Origin: Thalassospira lohafexi
GTDB taxonomy: Bacteria; Pseudomonadota; Alphaproteobacteria; Rhodospirillales; Thalassospiraceae
DNA length: 64,000 nucleotides
Direction: 5' to 3'
Assembly (NCBI RefSeq): GCF_002844275.1
Contig: NZ_NXGX01000004.1
Location: forward strand, 434,001 to 498,000
How positions within the stretch are numbered: the stretch's first letter is position 1; every line of letters begins with the position of its first letter. Positions 8,416-15,750 of the stretch are shown piece by piece. The translations under genes were made by a program, and so were the position numbers. The notes under the pieces are model-generated. The model saw only the letters and a list, made by a program, of their open reading frames with translations. It was not told where the DNA came from and searched no databases.

Positions 8416-8829
8416 ATGGAATTCGCGATTGTAGAGCCAACCGGGGCGCGGCCCGAAGTGGGGGCGATTACCGAGGATGAGGCGGCGGCATTGGCGCGCG
8501 CCACGGTCAATCTGTTTGGCGTGTGGGATTTAAGTGATCAGGAAGCGCGCGTGTTGCTGGGCGATATGCCGGCACGCACATGGGCGCGGTGGAAGAAAAA
8601 GGATATCGGGCGGATTGATCGTGATTTGCGCACGCGCATGGCGATGCTGATCGGGATTCACAAAGGGTTGCGATACCTGTTTCGCGATCCGGCACGCGGT
8701 TATGCCTGGGTCCGCAAGCCCAATGCGGCGTTTGGCGGTGTCAGCGCGCTTGAGGTCATGATGCGCGGCGAGATTATGGATATTGTTGATGTTCGAAGCT
8801 ACCTCGATGCGGAGCGGGGCGGCTGGTGA
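8416..8829 (+). CDS. MbcA/ParS/Xre-type antitoxin of a RES toxin pair
   Basis: 137 residues. The middle part (FGVWDLSDQEARVLLGDMPA, then RTWARWKK) is the helix-turn-helix of the Xre/MbcA/ParS antitoxin family. The C-terminal part (IHKGLRYLF, then YAWVRKPNAAFGGVSALEVM) is the DUF2384-type toxin-binding domain, whose hallmark is W-x-x-x-PN-x-x-F-x-G-x-x-ALE-x-M. It neutralises the RES toxin encoded directly after it and should repress the operon through the dyad at 8371-8405. Its TGA overlaps the toxin ATG. Confidence 0.9.
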   Translation: MEFAIVEPTGARPEVGAITEDEAAALARATVNLFGVWDLSDQEARVLLGDMPARTWARWKKKDIGRIDRDLRTRMAMLIGIHKGLRYLFRDPARGYAWVRKPNAAFGGVSALEVMMRGEIMDIVDVRSYLDAERGGW

Positions 8830-9527
8830 TGGGTGGGGATGATGTTCCAACCCGGCATGTTGCGTGGCCGCAGTGTATTCGGATGATCCGGTCGATCTAT
8901 CCGCCGATTGACCTGTTTGAAGACATTGCCGATCCCGCTGATTGGGAGGCCCTTGCATCGGCCGAGGCCAAGATGAACCCGCGCCTGCGCGAGAGTATCG
9001 GTACGCTGGCCAAGGTGCCGGTCGAGCGCCGGGTATCGGGGCCGGGGGCGAGTTATGTGATGGCGCCGTTTGTCCATTGTTCCCCCTATCGTCCGGGGCG
9101 TTTTTCCGATGGCACATACGGGCTTTATTACGCGGGCGACAGCCGGTCGGTGGCGATTGCCGAAACCGTGCATCATCACGCGCTCACCATGCGCGCCACC
9201 GATGAGGAACCGGGCTGGACATCGCAGTTTCGCGAGCTGGTTGGGCGGATTGATCATGTGTTTGACGATGTGAGCGGGATGGCAGCATTGCTTGACCCCG
9301 ATGATTACGCGGCCTCGCAAAAGTTTGGTGCCGAACGGCGGACGGCCGGATCGGACGGGCTTTACTGGCCCAGTGTGCGCTTTGACGGGGGCGCCTGCAT
9401 TGCGGCGTTCTGGCCCGATGTGGTGCCGGTTCCTGTGCAGGGCGATCATTTTTCCTATCACTGGAACGGGGAGGTTGTTGATTACGTCCGCAACCTTGCC
9501 AGTGGGGAGACGTGGCGGGTGCTTTAG
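8829..9527 (+). CDS. RES-domain toxin (NAD+-degrading family)
   Basis: 232-233 residues. The ATG at 8829 overlaps the antitoxin stop (TGATG). RES toxins carry an Arg, a Tyr and a Glu in the active site; here candidates are the Arg of PYRPGRF (about 88-91), Tyr of DGTYGLYYAGD (about 97-101) and Glu of SVAIAETVHHH (about 112). The family is known to deplete NAD+ in the cell. Length fits the family (about 150-230) with an N-terminal extension. The pair is intact and probably active. It is inserted between phage structural and terminase genes. Confidence 0.9.
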   Translation: MGGDDVPTRHVAWPQCIRMIRSIYPPIDLFEDIADPADWEALASAEAKMNPRLRESIGTLAKVPVERRVSGPGASYVMAPFVHCSPYRPGRFSDGTYGLYYAGDSRSVAIAETVHHHALTMRATDEEPGWTSQFRELVGRIDHVFDDVSGMAALLDPDDYAASQKFGAERRTAGSDGLYWPSVRFDGGACIAAFWPDVVPVPVQGDHFSYHWNGEVVDYVRNLASGETWRVL

Positions 9528-9564
9528 GGGCGAGGGACTTGATGCCGGGATTGCACAGACAGTC

Positions 9565-9593
9565 GATACCAATATATAATACATCTTGGTATC
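9565..9593 (+). promoter_or_regulatory. Dyad operator upstream of parD
   Basis: GATACCAA (9565-9572) and TTGGTATC (9586-9593) form a perfect 8-bp inverted repeat around an AT-rich core that includes TATATAAT, a good -10 candidate. It lies 14 bases before the antitoxin start, where ParD autoregulation is expected. Confidence 0.65.
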
Positions 9594-9606
9594 AAGGAGG
9601 TTTGTC

Positions 9607-9852
9607 ATGGCACGCAATACATCGGTTTCGCTTGGGGATCATTTCACCGGTTTCATCGAAGGACAGGTCCAGTCGGGGCGTTATGGCTCGGCCAGTGACG
9701 TGGTGCGGGCGGGGTTGAGGTTGCTGGAAGAGCATGAGGTGAAAGTCCGTGCCTTACAGGATGCGCTTATAGAAGGCGAGAAATCGGGCGTTGCGACCTC
9801 GTTTGACGGCGACGCATTTCTTGCGCGGATGAATGCCAGACATGGCGGGTAA
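9607..9852 (+). CDS. parD: ParD-family antitoxin
   Basis: 81 residues from ATG 9607, with AAGGAGG at 9594-9600. The N-terminus (ARNTSVSLGDHFTGFIEGQV, then GRYGSASDVVRAGLRLLEE) is the ribbon-helix-helix domain of the ParD/CC2985 family. The tail, rich in charged residues, is the toxin-binding region. The gene overlaps the toxin gene by 11 bases, so the two are co-translated. It should repress its own promoter at 9565-9593. Confidence 0.9.
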   Translation: MARNTSVSLGDHFTGFIEGQVQSGRYGSASDVVRAGLRLLEEHEVKVRALQDALIEGEKSGVATSFDGDAFLARMNARHGG

Positions 9853-10138
9853 TCCGGAATATCGGATTTCCGCCCGGGCGGAGGCCGACCTTGAAGAAAT
9901 CTGGCTTTATACACAGCAGCGCTGGTCTGCGAGGCAAGCCGATAGATACATTCGTGATTTTCTGAATGTCTTTGCCGAACTGGCAAGCGCAACGCGCATC
10001 GGGCAGAAATGCGATATTCGCGACGGATATTTCAAAATCGCCGCCGGGGCGCATGTGATTTATTACCGGCAGGCAGGTGACGCCATCGAGGTTGTCCGTA
10101 TCCTGCATGGCCGGATGGATGTGAACCAGCATCTTTGA
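9842..10138 (+). CDS. parE: ParE-family toxin
   Basis: 98 residues from ATG 9842; an in-frame upstream ATG at 9833 is less likely. The motifs YRISARAEADLEEIWLYT, then a WSARQADRYIRD helix, then GQKCDIRDGYFKIAAGAHVI and VVRILHGRMD match ParE of the RelE/ParE superfamily. Many ParE proteins poison DNA gyrase. The length is normal and the C-terminal R-I-L-H-x-R-M strand, needed for activity in the family, is intact. With the upstream antitoxin it forms a complete type II module. Confidence 0.9.
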   Translation: MAGNPEYRISARAEADLEEIWLYTQQRWSARQADRYIRDFLNVFAELASATRIGQKCDIRDGYFKIAAGAHVIYYRQAGDAIEVVRILHGRMDVNQHL

Positions 10139-10168
10139 TCGACATTTCCCCGTTTGTTTTTGGAAGAT

Positions 10169-10228
10169 GCAAGACAGCGGGCTTTGGTCGCTCCGCTGTC
10201 TTGCCGATCACCTGCTGTTTTGCAGGTG
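10169..10228. terminator. Two hairpins between parE and the convergent gene
   Basis: GCAAGACAGCGG (10169-10180) pairs perfectly with CCGCTGTCTTGC (10193-10204). CACCTGC (10209-10215) pairs with GCAGGTG (10222-10228). They lie between convergent genes and probably end transcription in both directions, although neither has a long T-run. Confidence 0.5.
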
Positions 10229-10232
10229 CTAT

Positions 10233-10679
10233 TTAGTATGACAGTGTCACAAGGCTGCATTTGGCGTTTTTGCTGCCATCATAGTCGTAAATGACCCTGA
10301 GAGGTTGACCGCCCGAGCTGAGAATAGGCAGATTGATCTGCCAGCGATTTGGGGTGCCTTCTGGTTTTGGGGTGCCTTTGCGGATTTCACTTTCGAGGTC
10401 TGATGGTGTGTTGATCCCGGCATCGGGACCACGTTGACGTACGCGTCCATAAAAATGAAATCCGTTATCTTGCCAATTGGCGGACAGCATTTTCGCCCAT
10501 TGGTTGGGAGTGACGTTGTTCCAGAACTGGTCGGCAACGCTGCCGCTCAGCGAAAAGGTTGTTGGTGCGCAAAATTTGGGTGGGGCGGCATGGGCACTGC
10601 CTGCACCGATGAATGCCATCGCCAGCACAGCCCAAAAGGCCGCCAGGATGAAGCGCCACGCAGAATGTGTCTTCTTCAT
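10233..10679 (-). CDS. Exported protein with possible BECR-type toxin-like C-terminus
   Basis: 148 residues. It has a clear signal peptide of about 31 residues (RFILAAFWAVLAMAFIGAGS, then AHA|A). The mature part contains FHFYGRVRQRGPDAGINTPS followed by DLESEIRKG, then a beta-rich end with RVIYDYDG and SLVTLSY. That order (R-x-x-x-RG, T-x-x-D-L-E-x-x-I-x-x-G, then strands) resembles the nuclease tips of polymorphic toxins of the BECR fold, but this is pattern recognition only. Two Cys remain in the mature protein. It lies on the opposite strand between parE and the terminase, as phage cargo. No immunity gene is obvious beside it. Confidence 0.5.
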   Translation of the reverse strand: MKKTHSAWRFILAAFWAVLAMAFIGAGSAHAAPPKFCAPTTFSLSGSVADQFWNNVTPNQWAKMLSANWQDNGFHFYGRVRQRGPDAGINTPSDLESEIRKGTPKPEGTPNRWQINLPILSSGGQPLRVIYDYDGSKNAKCSLVTLSY

Positions 10680-10815
10680 TTAAGGGGTCTCCCTGGATAT
10701 TGGAAAGTGTGCCGCCCCGTTTCAAACAGGTCTGTAACGGGCAGGCAGGACTGAAGACGCTGAGCGGTGCCTGCAGTGATGAGTTAAACCGAAAAATCCA
10801 GAAAAGGAGCGACAG

Positions 10816-12309
10816 ATGCCAATCGCGGGCTTTGCCGAATTCGTCTGGATCTGGGACCGGATGGTGGGGGTGGCGTTGCCGGCCCATCATCGTGCTATGG
10901 CCAACTGGTTGGAGGAGTGCTGGAAAAGCGGGCGGCATGAGCTGTTGATGATGGCGTTTCGCAGTTCGGGGAAATCAACGCTGGTCGGGTTGTTTTGTGC
11001 GTGGGTGCTTTATGGCAATGCGGATGTGCGCATTCTGGTGCTGGCGGCCGATCTTGAGCTGGCGAAAAAGATGGTGCGCAACGTCAAACGCATTGTGGAG
11101 CGCCATCCGCTTCTGGCCGGGCTGGTGCCGGGCGGCAGTGCCGATTGGGGGACGGAGCGGTTTACGGTTAAGCGGGGTGCGGTGTTGCGTGATCCGTCCA
11201 TGCAGGCGGTCGGCATTGGTGGCAATATCACCGGGTCGCGGGCCGATGTGGTGATTTGCGATGATGTCGAGGTGCCCAAAAACAGCGATACCGCCCATAA
11301 ACGGGCCGAACTGCGCGAAAAATTGAGTGAGATTTCCTATGTGCTGTCGCCCGGTGGCACGCAGCTTTATGTCGGCACGCCGCACAGTTTTTATTCGATC
11401 TATGCCGATGAGGTCCGCCCGGAAACCGGCGAAGCGGCACCGTTTTTGAATGGTTTTTCACGGTTTACCCTGCCCATCGTCAATGAGCATGGGGCGTCAA
11501 ACTGGCCGGAACGGTTTGATGCGGGCGCGATTGCCGCAATTAAATCGCGCACATCACGGCGCAAGTTTCAAAGCCAGATGATGCTTGAAATGATGGCCCC
11601 TGTCGCCGGGATGCTCGACCCCGCAAAACTTAAATTCTATGACGCGGCGCGTGAGATTGAACATGCCAACGGGCGGCTTCGGCTGCGCATCGGGGACCGT
11701 CATATGGTGGCGTCGGCCTGCCATTTTGATCCGAGTTTTGGATCGGCAACCGGTGACGGGGCGGTGGTGGCGTGTGTTTATATCTGTGATCAGGGTGAAT
11801 ACTGGTTGCATGATCTGGCGTGGCTGCGGGCGTCCGTGGTGCCAGAGGATACGGATGGCGCGCGCATGGATGAAGCCAGTCAGCTCTGTGTGCAGGTCGC
11901 AAACTTTATGGCCGGGCATCATTTGCCGTCTGTGCGGGTGGAAACAAATGGCATTGGCCGGTTTTTGCCCAATATCCTGCGCCGCGAACTTAAATCAATC
12001 GGATGGGCGGCCAGCGTCGTAGAACATCATGAAAGTGCCCATAAGGCGACCCGGATCGAGGATGCCTTTGGCGCAGTGCTGGGGGCCGGGTTGCTGCATG
12101 TGCATGAGCCGGTCCGCACAACGCCGTTTGTCCGCCAGATGCGTGAATGGCATCCCGATGGCAAGGATCATGACGATGGGCTGGATGCGGTGGCGGGCTG
12201 TATTTTAAGCGAGCCGGTGCGCCTGCCACGGGTGGAAATGCCGCTGAGACGGGCCGACTGGCGGGCATATGGCGGTGTTTTTAATGCCCAAAACGGGTTT
12301 AATCCGTAA
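10816..12309 (+). CDS. Phage terminase large subunit
   Basis: 497 residues, ATG 10816 with GGAG 10 bases upstream. The N-terminal ATPase has a Walker A-like FRSSGKST (48-55) and Walker B VVICDD (145-150), followed by the coupling motif YVGTPHSFYS (about 185-194). The C-terminal RNase H-like nuclease shows the acidic residues in ACHFDPSFG (D305), VRVETNGIG (E376) and DHDDGLDAVAG (D453-D457). It packages phage DNA into procapsids and cuts concatemers. The protein looks complete and intact, a sign that the prophage may still be functional. The portal and capsid genes are not to its right, so in this phage they must lie left of the window. Confidence 0.92.
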   Translation: MPIAGFAEFVWIWDRMVGVALPAHHRAMANWLEECWKSGRHELLMMAFRSSGKSTLVGLFCAWVLYGNADVRILVLAADLELAKKMVRNVKRIVERHPLLAGLVPGGSADWGTERFTVKRGAVLRDPSMQAVGIGGNITGSRADVVICDDVEVPKNSDTAHKRAELREKLSEISYVLSPGGTQLYVGTPHSFYSIYADEVRPETGEAAPFLNGFSRFTLPIVNEHGASNWPERFDAGAIAAIKSRTSRRKFQSQMMLEMMAPVAGMLDPAKLKFYDAAREIEHANGRLRLRIGDRHMVASACHFDPSFGSATGDGAVVACVYICDQGEYWLHDLAWLRASVVPEDTDGARMDEASQLCVQVANFMAGHHLPSVRVETNGIGRFLPNILRRELKSIGWAASVVEHHESAHKATRIEDAFGAVLGAGLLHVHEPVRTTPFVRQMREWHPDGKDHDDGLDAVAGCILSEPVRLPRVEMPLRRADWRAYGGVFNAQNGFNP

Positions 12310-12492
12310 CGGGACCGTTTACAGGCAGTGAGGGAGTAAAAAACTTTTCTCACAATGCCAAGTGGTTAGCGCCGATGCGTATCACAAATGTGAAATATTC
12401 ATGGAATTTTCAGATTTGATGCTTACGTTTATTATATCAAAGAATAGTATTTGGCAAAATTTACTATACTAAAGGTGACTTCAGTTAAGGCA

Positions 12493-12556
12493 GACAGCGG
12501 TCTGTCGCCGGAAGGCGGCCCCAATTTATTTTTTGATCAATTTGTTGATCAATTTA
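12493..12556 (+). promoter_or_regulatory. AT-rich control region with repeated TTGATCAATT
   Basis: The gap 12310-12615 is AT-rich and contains no gene. It holds an interrupted dyad (GACAGCGGTCTGTC, about 12494-12507) and two copies of TTGATCAATT (12533-12542 and 12545-12554), spaced 12 bases apart, each with a TTGATCAA palindrome. TTTACTATACTAAAGG near 12460-12475 could carry a promoter. The arrangement looks like an operator for the following gene. Confidence 0.4.
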
Positions 12557-12615
12557 GCAGTGCAGGACACCAAGACGCCCCTTTTGGGCGCACCTGACTG
12601 CAAGGAGGCCTGACC

Positions 12616-12921
12616 ATGTGGAAAACACTGAGCTTGATTGCCGTGGTGGCAGGTGCCGTTACGGTTGCATCCCCGGCCAATGCCGGGTCCCCGGTGTGCG
12701 GTGACCGTGCGAAAGTCATCAGCAGCCTGAGTGCGAAATATTCCGAAGAACCGATTGCCGTGGGTGTCACATCCAATGGCGGGGTGATCGAGGTGCTTAA
12801 GGCGCCCGACGGACAAACCTGGACCATTTTGTTCACCTATCCGTCCGGGCCAAGTTGCCTTGTGGCCTCTGGCGAGGCGTGGCAGGAACTTGAAGAAAAG
12901 ATCAAGGGCCCGGCGGCCTGA
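12616..12921 (+). CDS. Small exported protein, prophage-associated
   Basis: 101 residues, with AAGGAGG 9 bases before the ATG. A signal peptide of about 22 residues (LIAVVAGAVTVASPANA) precedes a mature part with two Cys (PVCGDRAKV and PSCLVASGEAWQ). The pattern CGDR...V...L...YSEEPIAVGVTSNG...EV...PDGQTWT is one I associate with small unnamed proteins of alphaproteobacterial phages and genomes. The function is unknown. Being exported and next to a lysis cassette, it could act on the periplasm, but this is a guess. Confidence 0.65.
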   Translation: MWKTLSLIAVVAGAVTVASPANAGSPVCGDRAKVISSLSAKYSEEPIAVGVTSNGGVIEVLKAPDGQTWTILFTYPSGPSCLVASGEAWQELEEKIKGPAA

Positions 12922-12991
12922 GGCTGGTGGCGTGACTGATGGTTTGAGACGGGCGGCGTGAGAGTGATGGCTTGGAGACGCCAATGCGTTT

Positions 12992-13056
12992 CGCCGGATC
13001 AATGCGCCGGACTAGTTCGCCCGACTAATTCGCCGGAACAACGCGCCCGACCCTGG
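12992..13056. repeat. Five-copy 13-bp tandem repeat
   Basis: Five consecutive 13-base units begin at 12992, 13005, 13018, 13031 and 13044. Each starts CGCC(G/C)GA and then varies: CGCCGGATCAATG, CGCCGGACTAGTT, CGCCCGACTAATT, CGCCGGAACAACG, CGCCCGACCCTGG. The 13-base period does not keep a reading frame, so the array is not coding. The gap 12922-13248 otherwise holds only the terminator at 13131-13165. Confidence 0.75.
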
Positions 13057-13130
13057 TTCGACACGACTTTATGCCGACCCTCTGACCGCGATGACGTGCG
13101 AAGATATGCGATGAGATGACCTCCTGAACT

Positions 13131-13165
13131 GACCCGCAAGCCGATTGGTTTGCGGGTCTTTTTTT
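13131..13165 (+). terminator. Rho-independent terminator before the lysis genes
   Basis: GACCCGCAA (13131-13139) pairs with TTGCGGGTC (13150-13158), followed by seven T. It would separate the 12616 gene from the lysis module. Confidence 0.85.
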
Positions 13166-13248
13166 GTTCTGCGGGGTGGGCATCTCGAAATTCCGGCACG
13201 TGCGGGGCCGGATGCCCCCTTGCCCCCCTTGGAAAAGGAGAGACCCCC

Positions 13249-13542
13249 ATGACCCAACCGGTTGACGTGATCTGGTGGATCACGGCGGTCGAAATTCCGG
13301 CGGTGGCCAGCCTGTTCTGGCTGCACTGGCGCATGCGTTCGGAACTTCTGACCCGGATTGAACGCATGCGCAGCCGCCATGAAGGCGATGTTGGCGACCT
13401 GCGTGACGGGTTGGCGGAATTTAAACTCGACGTTGCGCGCAATTACGTTTCGATCCCGTACCTCAAAGACATTGAAAAACGCCTGACGGGCCATCTGTTG
13501 CGGATTGAGGCCAAACTTGAACACAAAGGATATTCCCAATGA
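13249..13542 (+). CDS. Membrane-anchored coiled-coil protein of the lysis module
   Basis: 97 residues from ATG 13249 (AAGGAG at 13235-13240). An N-terminal membrane segment (VIWWITAVEIPAVASLFWLH, residues about 7-27) is followed by a charged helical region with coiled-coil spacing (MRSELLTRIERMRSRHEGDV through LLRIEAKLEH). Its stop overlaps the endolysin start by 4 bases (ATGA). Small phage proteins of this shape beside endolysin and holin are often spanin-like or holin-accessory proteins. The sequence only shows topology, so the exact role is open. Confidence 0.6.
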   Translation: MTQPVDVIWWITAVEIPAVASLFWLHWRMRSELLTRIERMRSRHEGDVGDLRDGLAEFKLDVARNYVSIPYLKDIEKRLTGHLLRIEAKLEHKGYSQ

Positions 13543-13991
13543 CGATGAATACTTTTGCCCCCCGAAATGATGTTGAAACCCTGACGGAGGCCGAAATTCT
13601 GGCGCGCACATTATACGGCGAAGCACGCGGCGAGGAGCTGGCCGGGATTGAGGCGGTGGCGTCCGTGATCCTCAACCGGGTGGCGTTTGCGCGGTCGCGC
13701 GGGCGCTATTGGTGGGGCAATGACATCAAGGCGGTGTGCCTCAAACCGGGGCAGTTTTCTTGCTGGAACCAAGCCGATCCCAACCGCAAAAAGTTGCTCG
13801 CGGTCAACCCGCGTGATCGTGCGTATCGGCTGTGCAAACGCATTGCCAACCGCGCGGTGACGGGCGATTTGCCCGATGCGACCGAGGGGGCGACGCATTA
13901 CCACACCCATGCGGTTGATCCCTATTGGGCGCGCGGCCATGTGCCGGTGGCCGAAATTGGCAACCATTTGTTTTATCGCGGTATTTCGTAA
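13539..13991 (+). CDS. Endolysin: SleB-type cell wall hydrolase
   Basis: 150 residues. The ATG overlaps the previous stop. The domain follows the Hydrolase_2/SleB family: EILARTLYGEARGEELAGIE with the expected catalytic Glu at 28, then AVASVILNR, then a WWG...VCLKPGQFSCW stretch, and A-x-HYHTHAVDPYWA near the end. These enzymes are lytic transglycosylases that cut the peptidoglycan glycan strand. There is no signal peptide, so it needs the holin encoded 14 bases after it. Length is normal. Confidence 0.88.
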   Translation: MTMNTFAPRNDVETLTEAEILARTLYGEARGEELAGIEAVASVILNRVAFARSRGRYWWGNDIKAVCLKPGQFSCWNQADPNRKKLLAVNPRDRAYRLCKRIANRAVTGDLPDATEGATHYHTHAVDPYWARGHVPVAEIGNHLFYRGIS

Positions 13992-14005
13992 AAAGGAGCC
14001 CGCCC

Positions 14006-14494
14006 ATGATCCCCGCATTGCTCGCCCAGATCGGCCTGCCGCTCCTTATCAAAGCGGTGGGTGCTGGACTTGACCATATCGACAACCCGATTGCCAAAAC
14101 GGCGGCCGATACATTGAAACAGGTCGAAGACGCCGTGACCAAGGGGGATGTCACCCCCACCCAAATTCTTGAAGCCAACCGCCACACCGAACGTATGGCC
14201 GAAATTGAACTGGCACGCGATACCAAAACGCTCACATCCATCAACCGCACCATCCGGGCAGAGGTTGCTAGCGAAGATGCGTTTGTGCGCCGCTGGCGAC
14301 CGAGCTTTGGCTATGCCGTCGCACTCACATGGATCATGACCATGGGGGCGATTGCCTACGCCATTATCTTAACGCCGTTGCAGGCCCCGGCGATCATTGC
14401 GGCGCTGGTCAATACCAGCCCGATTTGGGGGATTGCGCTTGGGGTGCTTGGTGTGAGTGTGGTGAAGCGGAGTGCGGATAAGAGGAACAGCTAA
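14006..14494 (+). CDS. Holin with three membrane segments
   Basis: 162 residues from ATG 14006 (AAAAGGAG at 13991-13998). There are hydrophobic segments at about residues 1-22, 98-122 and 127-152, with a long helical region between the first and second (IAKTAADTLKQVEDAV...ARDTKTLTSINRTIRAE). This layout and the sequence RWRPSFGYAVALTWIM match the '3TM holin for gene-transfer release' family of alphaproteobacteria. It would let the SleB endolysin reach the wall. It is the last rightward phage gene. Confidence 0.82.
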   Translation: MIPALLAQIGLPLLIKAVGAGLDHIDNPIAKTAADTLKQVEDAVTKGDVTPTQILEANRHTERMAEIELARDTKTLTSINRTIRAEVASEDAFVRRWRPSFGYAVALTWIMTMGAIAYAIILTPLQAPAIIAALVNTSPIWGIALGVLGVSVVKRSADKRNS

Positions 14495-14531
14495 ATGAGA
14501 TGGGGGAATTTTAGCCAGTCTGCGAAGATAT

Positions 14532-15359
14532 CTAGAAATCTGAAAAAATGAACTGCCTGTAAGCTAAGTCTTGCATCAGGCCCTCGTGGTTGTCGAACAA
14601 TGTATGAGCGTTGATATTCATCTTATCTAGCTTTCGAAGAACATATTTCTTTTGTTCTCCCGGTAAGATGAATTTTTTCACATTATGGGATGTGGGGTTG
14701 GCAACGACAGCATCGATGTGGTTCTTGAATACGATGTCTTTTTCTTGATTCTCGGCTAGGCATACTGTGTAACAGCTTTGCTGTCTATAATGTCTGGGGT
14801 GCGTTTCTATATACGGTCCTATCTCATGCCACATTGGTTCAGAAACCCATCCTGCTCGAGCTTTGCCAGCATATTCTTGGAATGCGTATATCGCGACATC
14901 CGTGTGACCATCAGAATTGGCATACGCAAAGAATGCTGCGACATACTGTGATAGGCTCCAATCAAGCAGAGGCGTTGGAAAGCCGTGATGGCGCGCGAAA
15001 CACATCAATTCAAGCTTAGGCAAACTCTCCCAGAGCTTTAGATTGATAGGGTCTGTGCTAAAATCTTCGCATCTGAACTCGGTTAGAGAATTGATTGCCG
15101 GGACAATGCTTGAAAGTTTTCGATAATAATCTGAAGCGGAGAATGCTTCCGATCCTGCTAAATTGTTGCTTCGGAGAAATCTCTCCAGCGACGTTTCGAG
15201 GCCCCATCCAAAATTTGACTGACCGCGGAAAATCCATTCACTTACGACGGTGAAAGAGTTTTCTCGAGCCTTGTCATTGTCTACTAAAAGTTGAGATATT
15301 TTTGTCTCAAATTCATCCCAAGACAATCTTTCTTCAAGTTCGATTTTGTTTGTTTTCAT
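14532..15359 (-). CDS. FRG-domain protein (possible phage defence or cargo)
   Basis: 275 residues, AT-rich compared with its neighbours. It shows the FRG signature: WIFRGQSNFGWGLETSLER (FRGQ at 44-47) and, further on, ARHHGFPTPLLDWS (122-135), the conserved H-H-G-x-x-T-P-L-L-D-W motif. FRG-domain proteins are often found in prophages and defence islands, with an unsettled activity. It lies on the opposite strand directly after the holin and before a toxin-antitoxin pair, like other accessory cargo. A stretch of about 40 bases separates it from the phage lysis operon. Confidence 0.85.
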   Translation of the reverse strand: MKTNKIELEERLSWDEFETKISQLLVDNDKARENSFTVVSEWIFRGQSNFGWGLETSLERFLRSNNLAGSEAFSASDYYRKLSSIVPAINSLTEFRCEDFSTDPINLKLWESLPKLELMCFARHHGFPTPLLDWSLSQYVAAFFAYANSDGHTDVAIYAFQEYAGKARAGWVSEPMWHEIGPYIETHPRHYRQQSCYTVCLAENQEKDIVFKNHIDAVVANPTSHNVKKFILPGEQKKYVLRKLDKMNINAHTLFDNHEGLMQDLAYRQFIFSDF

Positions 15360-15417
15360 TCTGCTTTCTTTTTATTTTGAATAAAAGGTGACCGTCCCCA
15401 TTTATTCATGTGCTGAC

Positions 15418-15750
15418 TTATTCTTCATCTGTATTCGTTGCTTTTGCCTGCCAATAATCCTGCCGTCCATGCCGGACGTGCAGGATTGAGACCTGATCTT
15501 CGCTGATACAGTAAAACACCCGCCACGGTGTGCCGCGCCCATAGAGCATGTGACGGATTTCCATATCGAACTCGGCACTTTCCGGAGCAACAGCGTGGGC
15601 AAAGGGCAGGGTTTGCAGACGCATCACAGCGTGACGCAGGCCATCACGCCATTGGGCGGCATAGGCCGGGTTTTCATCATAAAGCCAGTCATAGGCTGCG
15701 ATGATATCGCGGCCTGCCTTGGGCGATATGATGACCCGGTAATGTTTCAT
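15418..15750 (-). CDS. RelE/ParE-superfamily toxin
   Basis: 110 residues. HYRVIISPKAGRDIIAAYDW, then NPAYAAQWRDGLRHAVMRLQ, then EIRHMLYGRGTPWRVFYCIS and VSILHVRHGRQDYW follow the ParE/RelE fold. The C-terminal V-R-H-G-R-x-D is the usual end of plasmid-stabilization toxins. Its start overlaps the stop of the upstream antitoxin (4 bases). It could inhibit translation or gyrase; the sequence does not decide which. It looks intact. Confidence 0.85.
   Translation of the reverse strand: MKHYRVIISPKAGRDIIAAYDWLYDENPAYAAQWRDGLRHAVMRLQTLPFAHAVAPESAEFDMEIRHMLYGRGTPWRVFYCISEDQVSILHVRHGRQDYWQAKATNTDEE

Noticed and set aside
12992-13056. CRISPR-like array
   Set aside because: Units are only 13 bases with no spacer-repeat alternation, and no cas gene is present. 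No CRISPR array is seen elsewhere in the window.
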